The notes below the pieces were generated by a model. That model searched no databases and had not been told where the DNA came from. It worked only from the letters and a program-made list of their open reading frames with translations. The translations under genes and the position numbers were made by a program. Shown here piece after piece: positions 12,755-52,760 of a stretch of 64,000 nt of DNA. The stretch lies in the NCBI GenBank assembly GCA_018857735.1, contig JABMCL010000313.1, forward strand, positions 448,501 through 512,500. Direction: 5' to 3'. The stretch is from Alviniconcha marisindica. Lineage: Eukaryota; Mollusca; Gastropoda; Provannidae. Each line of letters starts with the position of its first letter. Within the stretch, counting starts at the first letter, position 1.

Positions 12755-13946
12755 AGTGTGTTAAAACACACTCAAACTTGACCAATAACAACAGCAAATC
12801 AATTCTTCCAAAATGCTAGTACACATTACACAATTGATCAATGACAGTGCACAGCAGCGCGTCCCATTATTGAAGATAAAAGTCGGCAACTGATAAAAAA
12901 AAAAAATGCAGCTCAAACTCCAAAAGATCCTGGGTTTTTTAAACTAGGTCACTCTCAATGATACAATCATCTGTTAAACCACTCCTTGACACAGTGATGA
13001 AGAGAGAGAGAAGGGGGGAAATAATATCTTGATGGAGTGACAGAAGGGGGGTGGGAGTAGGAGAAAGACAGCTTAAGGATTGACCTAAAAACTTTTTTTT
13101 TTAAAACAACCTCAAGCTGATACAGGTTACAAGACATCAAAGTTGCAGTACATGAATATCATGGAGCGAGCAACCCAGCATTACCAACAGTCAGCATTTT
13201 ACAATCAGCATCTAACATCACAGGCATGTAGCTGACGTATTCCCACAGCACACAGCCACATATATGCTGGAGGGAATATATAAACAAGACAACCACAGGA
13301 CAGGATAATCTAATCAACTGACACAACACTACTTTAAAGAGAGAGACAAAAAAAGACAGCAAGACAGGATTCAAACCCTGAAAAACCTGTCACCTTTGGC
13401 CAATCCCACAGTGGCTTGAAATTCTGAAGACATTAACTACTTGCCAACACTGGAATCTCAATTATAGGTTCGTCCATGGTTTCAAATACTGAGGATGCCA
13501 ACTATTCACAGAGAAACTAAATGCTCATTTGAAAGTTCCTCCAGTTTATACCGTTTTGTATTCCTTGCCCAAAACATGTTAAACAAGGAACACACACATG
13601 TAACACCCTCCCAACCACTCCACCCCCCACCCCACTCCAAAAACAACAACATGATGTGTAAATTCCTAAAACTATCTCAACAAGGTAATAAATCAAGCTG
13701 TAGTACTCAAAACGTCATTGTAATACCAAACCCCAGAAATAACTTGTCTTTCCCACTTATGAGAACCACATTCTATGCAGAAAAGATCTTGCTTAGATAA
13801 AATCTAATCAAAGGGCATTATAAAGACTACTCAACTGACACAGCGTGTTCAGTGTAGGAAAAGGGAGAAAATAAGTCTGCTACTCTGTGTTATCTGACAC
13901 TGGCAGACAGTTGTAGAAAAGCAGGTAGGGAATGGAGGGGAGATTT

Positions 13947-13971
13947 GGGGGGGGGGGGGGGGGGGGGGGGG
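13947..13971. repeat. Poly-G tract, 25 nt
   Basis: Uninterrupted G run just downstream of the FAM193 stop (reads as C in the FAM193 transcript). Confidence 0.9.
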
Positions 13972-14110
13972 CAACCTGCTTTGAAAATGGCTGCATGGTG
14001 ACTAAGGTATTACAGCAGTGTGGCCCATGCCACAGAAGTCTGCCCCAAAACCTGAACCCGCATCAGACACTGCCAGCACAGTACAACCAAGCTGGAGGGG
14101 AAACTGTAGC

Positions 14111-42310
<28,200 letters not shown>

Positions 42311-42546
42311 ATTTTCTGGTCCAAACAGACTCCTAGGAGTCTTCTGCTAACGTATTGGTTAGCAAAATGTAAACATACACAAGTTAATTGTGTACCCGAA
42401 CACAATTTCTCTCATTACATTCGATTACAGTCGAGTCAATAAATATGGCGGAACCACAGAATATCTACCCACAATCCCCTCCTGTAGGCATGTAAAAGTA
42501 GGGGAAATGACTCTGCCGTTAACAGCAGACGATGACATCTGCGAAG

Positions 42547-42551
<5 letters not shown>

Positions 42552-42611
<60 letters not shown>
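42552..42611. repeat. (CT)n / (GA)n tract about 240 bp upstream of the FAM193 start
   Basis: Thirty uninterrupted CT units, reading (GA)n on the FAM193 sense strand. The position suggests 5' UTR or core promoter, where GA repeats can bind GAGA-type factors or form H-DNA (inference). Confidence 0.9.
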
Positions 42612-42616
<5 letters not shown>

Positions 42617-43214
42617 GATTTACTCTGTTTAATGTTTTCCAGATCTAAATATAATGCCTCAATAATTAATTACTTGTTCGTTTTTTCCACACTGCGACCT
42701 AAAGACAAAAGTTGGTATTGTAAAAGTATCTAGTCAAATAGAATTTACCACCACGTTACGCAGGCTATGTATGCGAGAAAGGGATCGCCACAGAACTACG
42801 CTTCTGTTTAGCTCAGATGAGTCTGATCTTGCTTGAAGCAGATGTTGAATTACCTAGATGCTAGAAAGGAAACAAGTCCAAGATTGAGGAGATGTATATC
42901 AACACTGACAAACAAATGCATTTAGCAGGGTATGGACCTTAGTGTCAGTATGTCTTCATACATTGTCAGCATTTAGCCGAGTATATGGACCTCAGTGTAT
43001 GTCTTCATTTGTTATACAGTCTGTCTGCAAATATTGGCAGAAGTACGGCAGTCCTTTTCAGAGCACGGTTACGGTACATTGGAGTGCATCTTGACTAGAC
43101 ACGTGAAAACAACGTATCAGTAGCCTCTGCTGCACCACTTTTCTTGCGCATAGGCCGAGTCGCCTCTATTCGTCCCGGCGTTCCCTTCAAACAGTTCCAC
43201 ACTGAGAAAAGCTT

Positions 43215-43620
43215 GTTGCGTCCATGATCACATCAAGATTGGACTACTCCAATGCCGCTACTTTCGCAGGTGTAGCCGATGAACAAATTGCACGCGTACA
43301 AACGAACATCAGTCCAGAACAACGCCACCGCGCGGCTTGTCTTGTACTGAAAATCGAAACGTGACACCACTTTTGCAAGAACTTGACTCATTGGCTCCCA
43401 GTCAGTAAACCGCACTCAATACAACTCAGTGAAAACTTTCGCCGGTGCCGTTCTTTTCGGGTTACATCATCGCTCCCAACGAGCCGATCAGGAACTCGCT
43501 GCCCGGGCCGACCTGAGAGCTTCGCCATCCCTCCAAAATTTAAAGCTAAACTAAGAGCATCTCTTCCGCCAAGCTTTCTGATTGTACAAAGTGCGAGCTT
43601 AATTACCGTGTTACCTGTTT
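43215..43620 (+). mobile_element. Degraded LINE reverse-transcriptase C-terminus
   Basis: Plus-strand frames with frameshifts read ITSRLDYSNA, GVADEQIARVQ, RAACLVLKIE, LTHWLPVSK, then FRCRS-like and ARADLRASPSL-like fragments, and KFKAKLRASLPP. This is the usual order of the C-terminus of Jockey/CR1-type LINE proteins (SRLDYCN...ARLV...HWLPV...FK..LK). It is a decayed copy about 0.9-1.3 kb upstream of the FAM193 start, GC-rich compared with its surroundings. Confidence 0.75.
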
Positions 43621-43626
43621 CATATT

Positions 43627-43633
43627 CAGTGTG

Positions 43634-43695
<62 letters not shown>

Positions 43696-43850
43696 AGTGT
43701 GTGTCTGACAGTGTGTCAGTGTGTGTGTGCCAGTGTGTGTGTGTCAGTGTGTGTGTGTGTGCCAGTGTGCGTCAGTGTGTGTGAGTGCCGGCGCGCGCGC
43801 GCGCGAGCATGTAGTGTGGTGTGTGCGGTGGCGCGCGCGCGCGCGTGTGT
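43627..43850. repeat. (GT)n microsatellite degenerating into CAGTGTGT and GC-alternating tracts
   Basis: About 33 GT units followed by variant cagtgtgtg units and two (GC)n runs (about 43790-43804 and 43831-43845). Alternating GT/GC is the classic Z-DNA-forming composition. A related GC/AC tract is at 44165-44206. Confidence 0.9.
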
Positions 43851-44386
43851 GATTGAGTCACTGAGATGGGTGGGTAGGTGGGGCACACTCCGAGCATCTT
43901 TCCGGCACCCCGGCCCCTCCAAGGAGACGCAGATCGGTCAGTGTAGCGGTTCACCTGGACCAGAGACACATGCTGTAGTATCTCTGCCTGGACTGATGTT
44001 TCGCTACTGCCCGCCGTTCAGGCTGGGCGTCACTGATTGGAACTGGAGGCTCAGGCTGAAAACCACGTAACGCGGATACACGGTTTTACACAGTAATCAC
44101 AAACCAACACTACATTACAACGTACACCAGCACTCTCGTCCGCAATAACAAACTTACCCTGAAAACACACACACACGCGCGCGCGCGCACACACACACAC
44201 ACACACGTAACTTGAGCATGCCGGTAAGCACGTCCGCAATGATGGAAATGGAAGAACGTCAAGGAAAGGGAAAGACGTCAGAAGTTTGTGGGACTAACAA
44301 CTGAAAATCAAGAGAACAGAAAGGTTTTGAGTAAAGAACTGAATGACCGAAAGGAGTTAGCATAGACATGCTTTGTGGTTTCATGG

Positions 44387-45073
44387 TTCATTGCCTGTAG
44401 AGTGTGTAGAGGGACTGATTGCCTGTAGAATGTGTAGAGTGACCTTAAATGTCTGTAGAGTGTGTGGACGGACTGACTGACTGTAGAGTGTGTAGAGGGA
44501 CTGATTGCCTGTAGAGTGACCTTGGATGTCTGTAGAATGTGTGGTGGGACTGCCTGCCTGTAGAGTGTGTAGAGGGACTGATTGCCTGTAGAGTGTGTGG
44601 ACTGACCTTGATTGCCTGTAGAGTGTGAAGGGGCTGACTGCCTGTAGAGTGTGTAGATGGACTGATTGCCTGTAGAGGGTGTGGAGGGACTGATTGGCTG
44701 TAGAGTGTGTAGAGTGACTGATTGCCTGTAGAGTGACCTTGATTACCTGTAGAGTGTGTGGAGTGACCTTGAATGTCTATAGTTTGTAGAGGGATCTTGA
44801 TTGCCTGCAGAATGTGTAGAATGACCTTGATTACCTGTAGTGTTTAGAGGGACTTCGATTTCCTGTAGTGTTTAGAGGGACTTTGATTTCCTGTAGAGTG
44901 TGTACATAGACATTGATTGCCTGTAGAATGTGTAGAGGGACTGACTGCCTGTAGAGTGTGTAAAGGGACTGATTGCCTGTAGAGTGTTTAGAGGGACTTT
45001 ATTGCCTGTAGAGTGTTTAGATGGACTGACTGCTTGTAGAATGTTTAGAGGGACTTTGATTGCCTGTAGTGTA
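44387..45073 (+). repeat. Minisatellite array, unit about 28 bp
   Basis: About two dozen diverged copies of a unit with ctgattgcctgtagagtg and tgtagaggga. Variants replace gattgcc with gactgcc, gatgtc or gattacc. The array stops where the LINE begins, and two more units follow the LINE (46979-47035). Confidence 0.9.
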
Positions 45074-46972
45074 TGTAATAATAATAATGTACATTTATCA
45101 TGTGCTCATCAATGCCCTGAGCGCTCACAGCATGATACATATTAACCTAAATATGATATTCTATACACATGCAGAGCATAGTTCTACCAAAACAATTTAC
45201 ATACAGTATTATAAAAATATAAAAATATAAAAACGCACTACACACACTGACTGTAGCAGAAACTGGGTACTGATATTAGTTAGGATGGAAATACTGTGAG
45301 AAGAGGAAGGTTTTCAGTTTGGCTTTAAAAGATGACAGGGTTGAGCACTCTAAGGTCTTGTGGGAGTGAATTCCAAATGTGGGGTCCAAAGCAAGAGAAG
45401 GCGCGGAAGCCATGAGTCTTGCGTTTGTATTGTTGGATTTCCAGCATGCGGGTGTCAGAAGAAGAGCGTAGTGTACGAGTGGAGTGTAGACATGCAGCAG
45501 TTCAGAGACGTAAGCAGGACCAGAACCATTTATAGCACTGAAACACATACAAGCGACTTTATACTTAGTACGTTCTGAAATGGGAAGCCAGTGCAGTTTT
45601 TCCAGGAGAGGTGTTGAGTGTTGGTGATGGGGTGCCAAGAGAACAAGTCTTGCAGCAAAGTTCTGAATTTTCTGGAGAGGTTGGATGACAGAATTAGGCA
45701 TACCCATGAGGAGACAGTTGCAGTAGTCAAGCCGTGAAAGGATATAGGAAGTAACAAGAGTCTTGGCTGCGTCTTCAGTGAGAAACCTGCGGATTGAACT
45801 AATGCGTTTAAGCCTGAAATAAGCAGTTTGGTAGATTTTTATGACGTGCTTCTTCATGGACAGTTTTGAGTCAAGAATGAATCCAAGGTTCCTGGCAGAA
45901 TCAGAGAAGGGGATGCTGTCAGAGCCAAGAGTAATTGAGTGAGGGAGGGGAACGGTAGGTTTCAAGGAAGATGAAAAGGGAAAGAGAAGAGTTTCTGTTT
46001 TGTCGTCGTTCAGTTTGAGCTGATTTTCAGTCATCCATGTTTTTATGTCGTCTGTGCATGCATCAAGTTCTTTGGTGAGGTTGGTCACTTCACTGAGAGG
46101 AGATGATTTCTGGAGCTGTGTGTCATCTGCGAAAAGCTGATGGTTTACAGAGTGGTTAGCTATGATATCGGAGAGAGGTGTAGTGTACAGGACGAAGAGA
46201 ATGGGCCCCAGTACTGAGCCCTGAGGCACACCGTACATGAGCTGTGATGGTGACGAAGACGAGTTATTGACTGAAGTGGACTGATATCTGTCTGAGAGGT
46301 ATGAGTGAAACCATTGGAGTGCAGTAGACTGAATGCCAAAAACAGATTTCAGGCAGGAGAGGAGAATTTGGTGGTCAATAGTGTCAAAAGCGGCAGAAAG
46401 ATCCAACAAAAGAAGAACAGAAATGTTGTCATTGTCCAGAGCAGAAAGAATATCGTTTACAATAGGTAGCAAAACGGTCTCAGTGCTGCTCGATAGGCTG
46501 ACTGAAAGGGATTGCTGAGGTTGTTTTCTTGGAGATGAGAGAGAAGTTTGTGGAGAACGACTTTTTCAAGAATTTTGGACAGAAATGGAAGGTTAGAAAT
46601 GGGACAGTAGTTTTTCAAAAGATTTTTGTCAAGTGATGGCTTTTTCAACAGAGGTTTGACGATGGCTGTCTTCAGATCACGTGGTACAATGCCAGTGGTA
46701 AGAGATGTGTTGATGAAGTTCGTGATGGTCGGCAAGAGGATGTCAAGGTTTTCATAAAGAAGCGTGGTGGGAATGGGATCAACTTCACAAGACTTGGCAC
46801 ACGCACTGTTGATTATTTTTAACACAAATTCATCAGTGACAGACTCAAAAGTTAGCAAGGGATTTCCAGCGAAAGAGGTATCAGGGCAAGCAGTTGGGTT
46901 TGGAGGAGGAAAATTGTTTCTGATGGTGTGGATTTTCTCAGTGAAGTAATCAGAAAAGACTTTCAGAACGTC
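45074..46972 (-). mobile_element. 5'-truncated LINE with reverse transcriptase, inserted in the minisatellite
   Basis: The minus-strand frame 46472-45276 encodes 398 residues with reverse-transcriptase motifs LLLDLSAAFD (residues 21-30), GVPQGSVLGP (81-90) and catalytic FADD (114-117). The C-terminal region has SRLDYCNCLL, ARLVLL, LHWLPISER and SSFKAKLKTFLF. An upstream frame (46858-46457), in another phase, holds the preceding reverse-transcriptase segment (VDPIPTTLL, LKTAIVKPLLKK, NYCPISNLPF). The two frames are offset near 46480-46500, so this copy is broken. The endonuclease region is absent. The 3' end is a short ATT repeat at about 45080. A CR1/L2-like group within the Jockey superfamily is likely. 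Confidence 0.9.
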
Positions 46973-46978
46973 GGAGGG

Positions 46979-47035
46979 ACTGTAGAGTGTTTAGAGGGAC
47001 TTTGATTGCATGCAGAGTGTGTACAGGGACATTAA
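46979..47035 (+). repeat. Distal units of the interrupted minisatellite
   Basis: ctgtagagtgtttagaggga followed by tttgattgcatgcagagtgtgtacaggga; same unit as 44387-45073, separated by the LINE. Confidence 0.85.
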
Positions 47036-50000
47036 TATGAAAAAAGATCACTCACATCACACCAACAAAGTGCTTATCTCTGGAGATAACAATAATATAA
47101 AAAATAAAATAAAACTTTTAATGAAATATTCAGTCTTTCTCAAGCACCAGTCCACAATAACTTCGCTTTTGCTGGCCAAATTGTATTTGGTTATCTTGGG
47201 TTAGTAAATTACTAATTAAACAAACAAACAATGACATTATTTGGACTGCTCAGTCCTGATGTCATTTTTCTCTTTCTTTTTGTTTGTTGTTTTGTTTTGC
47301 TTGTGTGCGTCATCGTCACCTCTTCTGATGGCACGGGTTGTGTGTGACCAATACATCTGTTTCCTTTTTTCTTTTCTTTTTCTACAGTGGCTCGGTGAAG
47401 ATGCTCAAGTTACTTGCCTATTCTGACATTGTTTGCTATAATTTGATATGTTGTGTGGAACCCAAACACTTTGGCGAAGCCATAATATTTGCTGGGTAGC
47501 CTTTTAACTGGTGCCTCAGACTGCCATTGCATTGGTTATTTTTTTCCAGAGTCCCCCCAAATCAAGTACACTGCATGCAACATCTCTCCTGAAATCAGGT
47601 GTCCTGCATGCATTACTCCCACAAACCCATTTGACACTTCGCGAGGAGTTCACAATGATGCAGTCAGCAATGTTTGTATGAGACTGCATTCACTGACCAG
47701 ACTTCCTCTTCTTCTTCAGTGTTGCTTCATGTCCATAGAAACCATATGGTGTATTAGGGACGAGGGTTGGGGTGGGGTGGTTATGAGACTCCAGCCCCTC
47801 TCCCTCTCATACCTGTCAACCCATACAGTTTACCAGTACAAAATACAGTTTTTTAATTATTTGGGGGGAGGGGGGTTGGGGGGGGGGGGGGGCCATATTG
47901 GAAAATGGATACAGGAAAACATAATTTTCATGAGATTTTGTTGTTGTTTTAAACTGAGCAAAAAGATTGAAAAACTGTCGAACGAGCAGCTGACACATGC
48001 CATTGCCAAATGCACACTAACTGGCCTAGTGCAATAGGCTAAGAAATCTTGTTGGAAGTGAGATCTGAAGTTGTGCATTTGAATTTCACACAACATTGCT
48101 TCTTCTTCCTCTGCCACATGTGCCAGTTGGAATTCAAAATGCTTCTGCCACCAGTGAAAAAACAAAAGACCCCGGCTTGCATAAGGGAAATACAGGTACA
48201 CAAACTCTGGCCTAAGTTTACTCCCCAAAGGGACTGACAGCTATGCCCTCTTCACACAGCTCCGATCCTGTGCTTTGAAGGACTTCACTGACAGAGGAAT
48301 GCAATTTACATAAAGTATTATTTGAAGCAAAAACAACACCCCCAAAAAGTAAGTGCACTATGATGCTGGGATTTAGTACAAGGCTTCTCAATGTTAGTAT
48401 CTACACATAGTCAGATGTTGACTGTTCGGTTACTGTTGTTATGTTTTTTTTCCTTCCATTGTCTAATCATGACTGAATGAAACATGATGTAATACTAACA
48501 GAGCTCCTTCATTTCATTAAGTTTTCTTATAAATTGTTCTTTCTTATGCTATGTTTTTCAGAGTGCTGAAGGATACATAAGATGTGGTGTGTGGAAGCTG
48601 ATTTGAGCCATCTGCCTTCAGACCGCGTTGCATACATGATGTCACAATGCTTTTATATTTGTATACAAACTTACCTAAGAGAAAGAAGAGGAAAATTTTC
48701 ATCAGAAATTAACAAGATTAAAAAACAAAAGTACTTTTTTCATGCCATTTTTTCTTTGAAGTTCTTTATGACAATGTGTAGCTTTCCTTTACTGCTTCCC
48801 ATTTTATTGCATGTCAAATTGCTAATTTGATAAAAACTCAAATAGACCCTGTGTGTGTGTGTGTGTGACTGAGTGTGTGTGCAAAACATTTCGCAATTGA
48901 CAGCTGTGCAATGCTGGCCCACACCACGTGCCAGTCATTCTTGTTACCACAAGTAAAACTGTTAAAATGAGTGCATGAATTTTGCATAATAGAGTCAATG
49001 TGACTGAAGTTTGAAGGTGAAGGCAATATCTACCTTCCGGCCATTCACAGGGATCAACATTTATTGAACACTTTGCTGCCATTCCCACTACAGAAATACC
49101 AGTAACAGGAATGTCATTCTGGTACGAGGAATGACAAAACTAAGACCTTTGGAAGTTGCAGGATGAAGAATGATTTTTTCCACACATTTATTTATAATAC
49201 AGTACTGCCATCCACCTCTTACATTCCATCCACACAGCACTAGTTTTCATTAATCCAATTTCAAGACAGAAAGCATAATAAAAGTATACACACACTAGTA
49301 TTGGTAAATCAAATATGTGTGCATATATATATGCATGTGTGCATGTGTGTGTGGAGGGAAGGATGGGTTATCACCTGTCATAGCATAGAACCTACATTTT
49401 GAAACAATCACTAAATGTTTTCCTTTAGCTGGATGGTCTAACGTGCTTTCCATCACATTTATGGAACTCTTGTACACTGATTCATTTTTTAAAAACCACA
49501 TTGAGTTTACACGCCCATGTACATACACACACACATAAATCATGAACATGTTCTGACTGGTCATTGTCTACATAAAGGAAAGAGGTAGTTAAAGTGCAAA
49601 ACAGCCTAATGCAGTCTGCAATGAATGCTGACCCATATTTTAAACACAACACCAAAACCAAACTGAATTTTCAAGATTCACATTCATGAAAACAGGCAGT
49701 TGATCAAAACCAACAAAAACTAATCCACAAGAAATATTTGTTGCTTGGAACTCAAAAATCTCTGATTCAATTTGCATTCCTTTCTTTCAGGAATCTGAGC
49801 ATTCAGGATCTCTACACATTCATTCATAACAGCAATCACATGGCTCATACCTGCACAAGAGTGAAAACTGAAGGTGATTAGCATGCACAGCAGCACCTTG
49901 TGGACCTGTCAACAGGGGTCAAGTTAGATTTTAACAAGGATATCTGGCACCCAAAGCAAAAGTTGGAGCACACTAATACGTACAAAACATTGTCTACAAA

Positions 50001-50600
50001 TTACAGTATCAGAATTCTATGATGAGCAAGTTAATGTTTTGCACAGCATGGGTCCAGGGTATTACCCTGCTCAATACTGCATCTTGTTCTCAATGAGTAG
50101 TAAAATCAGACTGTGCACCTTATTTACTGCATGAGAACAAAAATCATGTAGCACTCTTGAATTTCTGGCTGCACTACATGTGAAAGATCTTTCAGCAGTT
50201 ACACATTTGAAAGTGCTCTGTCCCAGGAAAACTGTAATGACATGTAAAATTCCCTTATCACGTCATCAGTTTCTCTAACCAACCAAATTTCTTGTGAGAA
50301 ATAATCAATTACACAAAACAGAAAGAAGAGCAAGCACTGTTGAATTACACTAAACAAAAAATATAACATACTAATCCACTCCTGTGACTCTGAACATTTA
50401 TCATCATCATCAAAGACAGTGTGAACACAAACTGTACAACTCCAGTTTTTAAAGAAAACAGCAAACATCAAGGTTTTTGCAGCAGCAGAAAATGTGGACT
50501 ATCTCCCTTAAATACATGCCACAAATACTTAAAGAATGATGTGCATGATCATGTCAATGGTTGTAATGATTGTATTCTCACACTGAATCATGACACTTTC
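47036..50600. other. Intergenic sequence, no gene recognised
   Basis: No splice-compatible coding sequence is seen on either strand. It holds a G-rich tract (about 47863-47892), a GT repeat (48849-48868) and AT-rich sequence. A minus-strand AATAAA near 49190 could in principle belong to a long RNF4 3' end. Confidence 0.4.
47863..47892. repeat. G-rich tract
   Basis: Runs of 6, 6 and 15 or more G separated by A or TT; potential G-quadruplex. Confidence 0.8.
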
Positions 50601-50624
50601 CCATTAAACATGCCAGATCCAATT

Positions 50625-51065
50625 TGCATCCGGTCCGGATCGGCTTGGAAGCATTGGCCAGAAGTGGGCCAGATGATTCTTGCACACCAGCTTGCTTCTG
50701 GATCGGATCCATTTGGCCAAAACCTGACACAATCAGCCAGAACTAAATTGGATCCAGGCTGGTTTTGCACAGCACTATCTGGGACGTCTGTGGAAGAACA
50801 GAACCGTTGCCAGAAACCAGGCCCGATGATTCCTGCACACCAGCTTGCTTCCAGACCAGATGTGTAGACGTGTTTGGCCAAACCCTGACCAGGCCATCCA
50901 GATCAGATCCAGGTTAGTTTTGCACAATATGATCCATGCCTTCTTTGAAAAAAACAGAACTGAAATGGATGTGGGAAGTTGGATCTGGCATATACGATCC
51001 GGGCCGATTCTGGCTGCACGCTGGCCATAACTGGCCGCAACCAAAACGCTTCCGTATCAGATCCA
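50625..51065. repeat. Diverged tandem repeat rich in GGATC/GGCCA motifs
   Basis: Units of about 140-170 bp share ttggccaaa-cctgac, gatccaggttggttttgcaca, acagaac-g, cagatgattc-tgcacaccagcttgcttc and gatcc-ggcc. Two units (about 50640-50790 and 50790-50945) are clear; the third (to about 51065) is more diverged. Composition is more GC-rich than the surroundings. No protein frame persists across units. Confidence 0.65.
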
Positions 51066-51537
51066 GCACGTTTACTGGGTTGTTTTAAATGAAAGAAATG
51101 GGGGTGTTATTGTGGGTATTTTATTGTTCAGCATTTTAGCCAGTTTGGTTTCCGCAATGTTTTCTGCTTGTTTTGGAGTTAGGGGGCTGTGGGAGCAGGC
51201 CAACAGTAATCCAATGGTCTTCCAGGGGAACCAAAGGCAAATCCTCTAAGACATCATTGCCTTGGCTGTAAACTGGCAGAGTGAATGCTCAGATGACTCA
51301 TATTCAAAAGTATAGCTTTTGACTTGTCATGTAGGGACTGTGCATTTTAAAGTGCTGTAACGGCATCTGTTCAGTCAACTATGCAGATTATGTCAGGATT
51401 AAATATTCAAAAGGGGAAAATGATTTTCACATTCCACTATTAACAGTTCAAAGAAAAAGAAAGAAAGAAAGAAAAAAGGGCAAAGACTCAGTCACGGTTT
51501 GTTGCATTATGTGGAAAAATGTGTGGTATTTTACTGT

Positions 51538-51945
<408 letters not shown>

Positions 51946-52300
51946 AACAGTACACTGATCATTACATAGACTCGCGTGCTTCACATGTGTTAAAAACAAC
52001 ACCAGTCTGCAATACACCAAAGATACACTCAGAAAGACTGCATTTTCCATTCCCATGCAAAACAACACCAAAAACAAGTTGCATGGGCCCTTGTACAAAG
52101 AGAAAGTATTTCTGTTTTCAGCATTTGCTCATGGGACAACATGTACAGGAACGAAAAGACCACAAGAATAAAATTCATCTGTCACGTATGGATGTGCAGT
52201 AACACTTAATGGTAACAATGTTACAATGCTGAGAGTGACTGAGCTTGAACCAAACCACCTACAGAATAATCAACAAGAAAATCATGAGATTTGCAGGCAT

Positions 52301-52333
<33 letters not shown>
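52301..52333. repeat. (AT)n microsatellite
   Basis: Interrupted AT run just beyond the candidate RNF4 polyadenylation signal. Confidence 0.9.
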
Positions 52334-52373
52334 CAGGTAAACCTCAATACAGTATTCTCTGACAGAACACAGG

Positions 52374-52379
52374 TTTATT
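52374..52379 (-). terminator. Candidate polyadenylation signal for the RNF4-like gene
   Basis: AATAAA on the minus strand, about 235 bases downstream of the stop codon; sequence-only support. Confidence 0.35.
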
Positions 52380-52613
52380 GATAACACGATTTTTGTGTTT
52401 GCAATGCTCTTTTAAACAAGAAGGAAAGAAGCAAACACTGTTATGAAATGGGTACTCCACCCTCATCCTCATAAGGCCTAACACAAGCTTCATGTGTCTC
52501 CCAATATAATGCTTATACTGAGGCTGGGTTTTTCATGATATTTAGATAAGACAGCCCAAACTGCGCAGTTCACTCTTCGCTTCACAGTAGAAATGCATCC
52601 TCAAGGTCAAGGA

Positions 52614-52760
52614 TCACAGAAAAATTTGATGAATCTGTCGTTTTGTCAGTCGTTTGCGACAGGTGGGGCACATGTGCTGGGTATCGATGGCCTGCTTGAT
52701 GCAGTCACTGCAGAATATATGACCACATGTTGTGGAATATAACTGTCGGTTACGGCGAAT
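52614..52760 (-). CDS. RNF4: RNF4-like coding exon 7 (second half of RING, stop)
   Basis: It encodes YSTTCGHIFCSDCIKQAID and HMCPTCRKRLTKRQIHQIFL, then TGA at 52616-52614. It supplies C-x-H-x2-C-x2-C and the last C-x2-C pair of the RING. The tail corresponds to the HPIYI end of vertebrate RNF4, which takes part in RING dimer/E2 contacts; here the aromatic residue is Phe instead of Tyr. Confidence 0.95.
   Translation of the reverse strand: MRRNRQLYSTTCGHIFCSDCIKQAIDTQHMCPTCRKRLTKRQIHQIFL

Larger units (their letters stand above)
10703..14110. other. Intergenic sequence and probable FAM193 3' UTR (minus strand)
   Basis: No coding sequence is recognised. On the minus strand, AATAAA hexamers occur at 12749-12754 and 11800-11805, either of which could end the FAM193 transcript. 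The region also contains a poly-A tract (about 12524-12542 on plus), an AG-rich stretch near 13000-13080, and a 25-nt G run (13947-13971) about 140 bases downstream of the FAM193 stop. Confidence 0.4.

Noticed and set aside
50199..51044. Overlapping open frames on both strands
   Set aside because: The frames change from one tandem unit to the next with no conserved domain; better explained as repeat DNA.
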